DNA from: Paroedura picta
Taxonomy: Eukaryota; Chordata; Lepidosauria; Squamata; Gekkonidae
Assembly (NCBI RefSeq): GCF_049243985.1
Contig: NC_135381.1
Location: forward strand, 19,579,345 to 19,643,344
DNA length: 64,000 nucleotides
Direction of reading: 5' to 3'
Program-made: the position numbers and the translations under genes
Notes under the pieces: model-generated
Told to the model about the DNA's origin: nothing
What the model saw: the letters and a program-made list of their open reading frames with translations, nothing else
Databases searched by the model: none
Shown here: piece by piece, positions 63,416 to 64,000 of the stretch
Layout: each line of letters opens with the position of its first letter
Position numbering within the stretch: position 1 is the first letter of the stretch

Positions 63416-64000
63416 GTGAGCATCAGTTGCAAATACCATTCCCTCATTGATGTCTCATCTCCATAAAGGCTGCAAATTCATAACTGGTGAAGTCTAGCAT
63501 ATTGCTTCCTTGGTGCCCTTTGGTGGGCATACATCTGTTGGCTCAGTTTGTTTGCAAGCCTTGGCATGCAGACACCTGTGCCATGTGTTGTGTGCCCATA
63601 TCTCATTGCCTTTCCCAAAGCTTGGTGTTCTGACTCATCCGGTGCTCTCTTGCCTCTCTCTGGCTAAACTGGCAATGCCAGCTGCTGGACCTGAGATTAC
63701 CAGAAGGAAAAGGGGCTCTGGCAAGCTGTGGATTACAGAACATGAAAATCTAAGCATTTTAACCATTCTGTGATTAAAAGGGGAGAGGGACAATCAACAT
63801 GCGGTGTGCCCCAGATTGTTCATCAAGAAGAGCTCGATTTTGTGGCCGGCATATATTTATGCAAACAAAAATATATTCATAGTGTATGTAAAGATCTACT
63901 CTTCTGGTCGGAAGAGAAAACATGCCAAAGTTTCCTGTTTCCCCTATTGAGGGTTCTACAGAACCTCTGTTCTGTGTTCCATCTCTTATTTGAAATAGTA
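63416..64000. other. DLG3: DLG3 intron at right edge
   Basis: No exon recognised before the end of the window. Confidence 0.5.

Overview
The window is vertebrate nuclear DNA, most likely from a squamate reptile. Three intron-containing genes lie head to tail on the + strand. The introns hold tRNA-derived SINEs whose tails end in CTTCTTCTT (Sauria-SINE-like), CR1, L2-like and RTE/Bov-B-like LINE pieces, and many fold-back DNA transposons. The species cannot be named from the sequence alone. Exon borders below were read by eye from GT/AG signals, reading phase and remembered family sequences; no search was run.

Layout. (1) 102-7484: a complete six-exon homologue of human CXorf65 (187 aa). (2) 10238-20744: a complete or nearly complete nine-exon sestrin (443 aa), preceded by a CpG-rich promoter. 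It is close to SESN1/SESN3 but clearly distinct from SESN1, SESN2 and SESN3. (3) 26585-63415 and beyond the right edge: DLG3 (SAP102), with two promoters. The upstream CpG-rich promoter drives an L27-domain N-terminus (exons at 26.6, 28.8, 31.3, 35.3 and 59.2 kb). A second one near 45 kb drives the His/Cys-rich N-terminus that is the classic DLG3 start. Both join the common PDZ1-PDZ2 exons at 60.1-63.4 kb. PDZ3, SH3 and the guanylate-kinase-like domain must lie beyond the window.

The block CXorf65-sestrin-DLG3 corresponds to human Xq13.1, where CXorf65, FOXO4 and DLG3 lie near each other but no sestrin is known. The human sestrins lie near relatives of the same genes: SESN1 by FOXO3, SESN2 by FOXO6, SESN3 on the DLG2 arm. 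The sestrin here fits the expected fourth whole-genome-duplication copy, kept in this lineage and lost in mammals. It keeps the redox Cys/Tyr/His set and the GATOR2-facing residues, but five positions of the SESN2 leucine pocket are changed. This is the most interesting item in the window.

The large DLG3 introns carry eight loci of one palindromic hAT-type element, seven of them with recognisable 8-bp target duplications centred on TA. There is also a second fold-back hAT family (one copy nested in a CR1 LINE), a Tc1/mariner-like palindrome and two Penelope-like fragments with hammerhead-like motifs. No functional RNA gene, CRISPR array or intact viral element was recognised.
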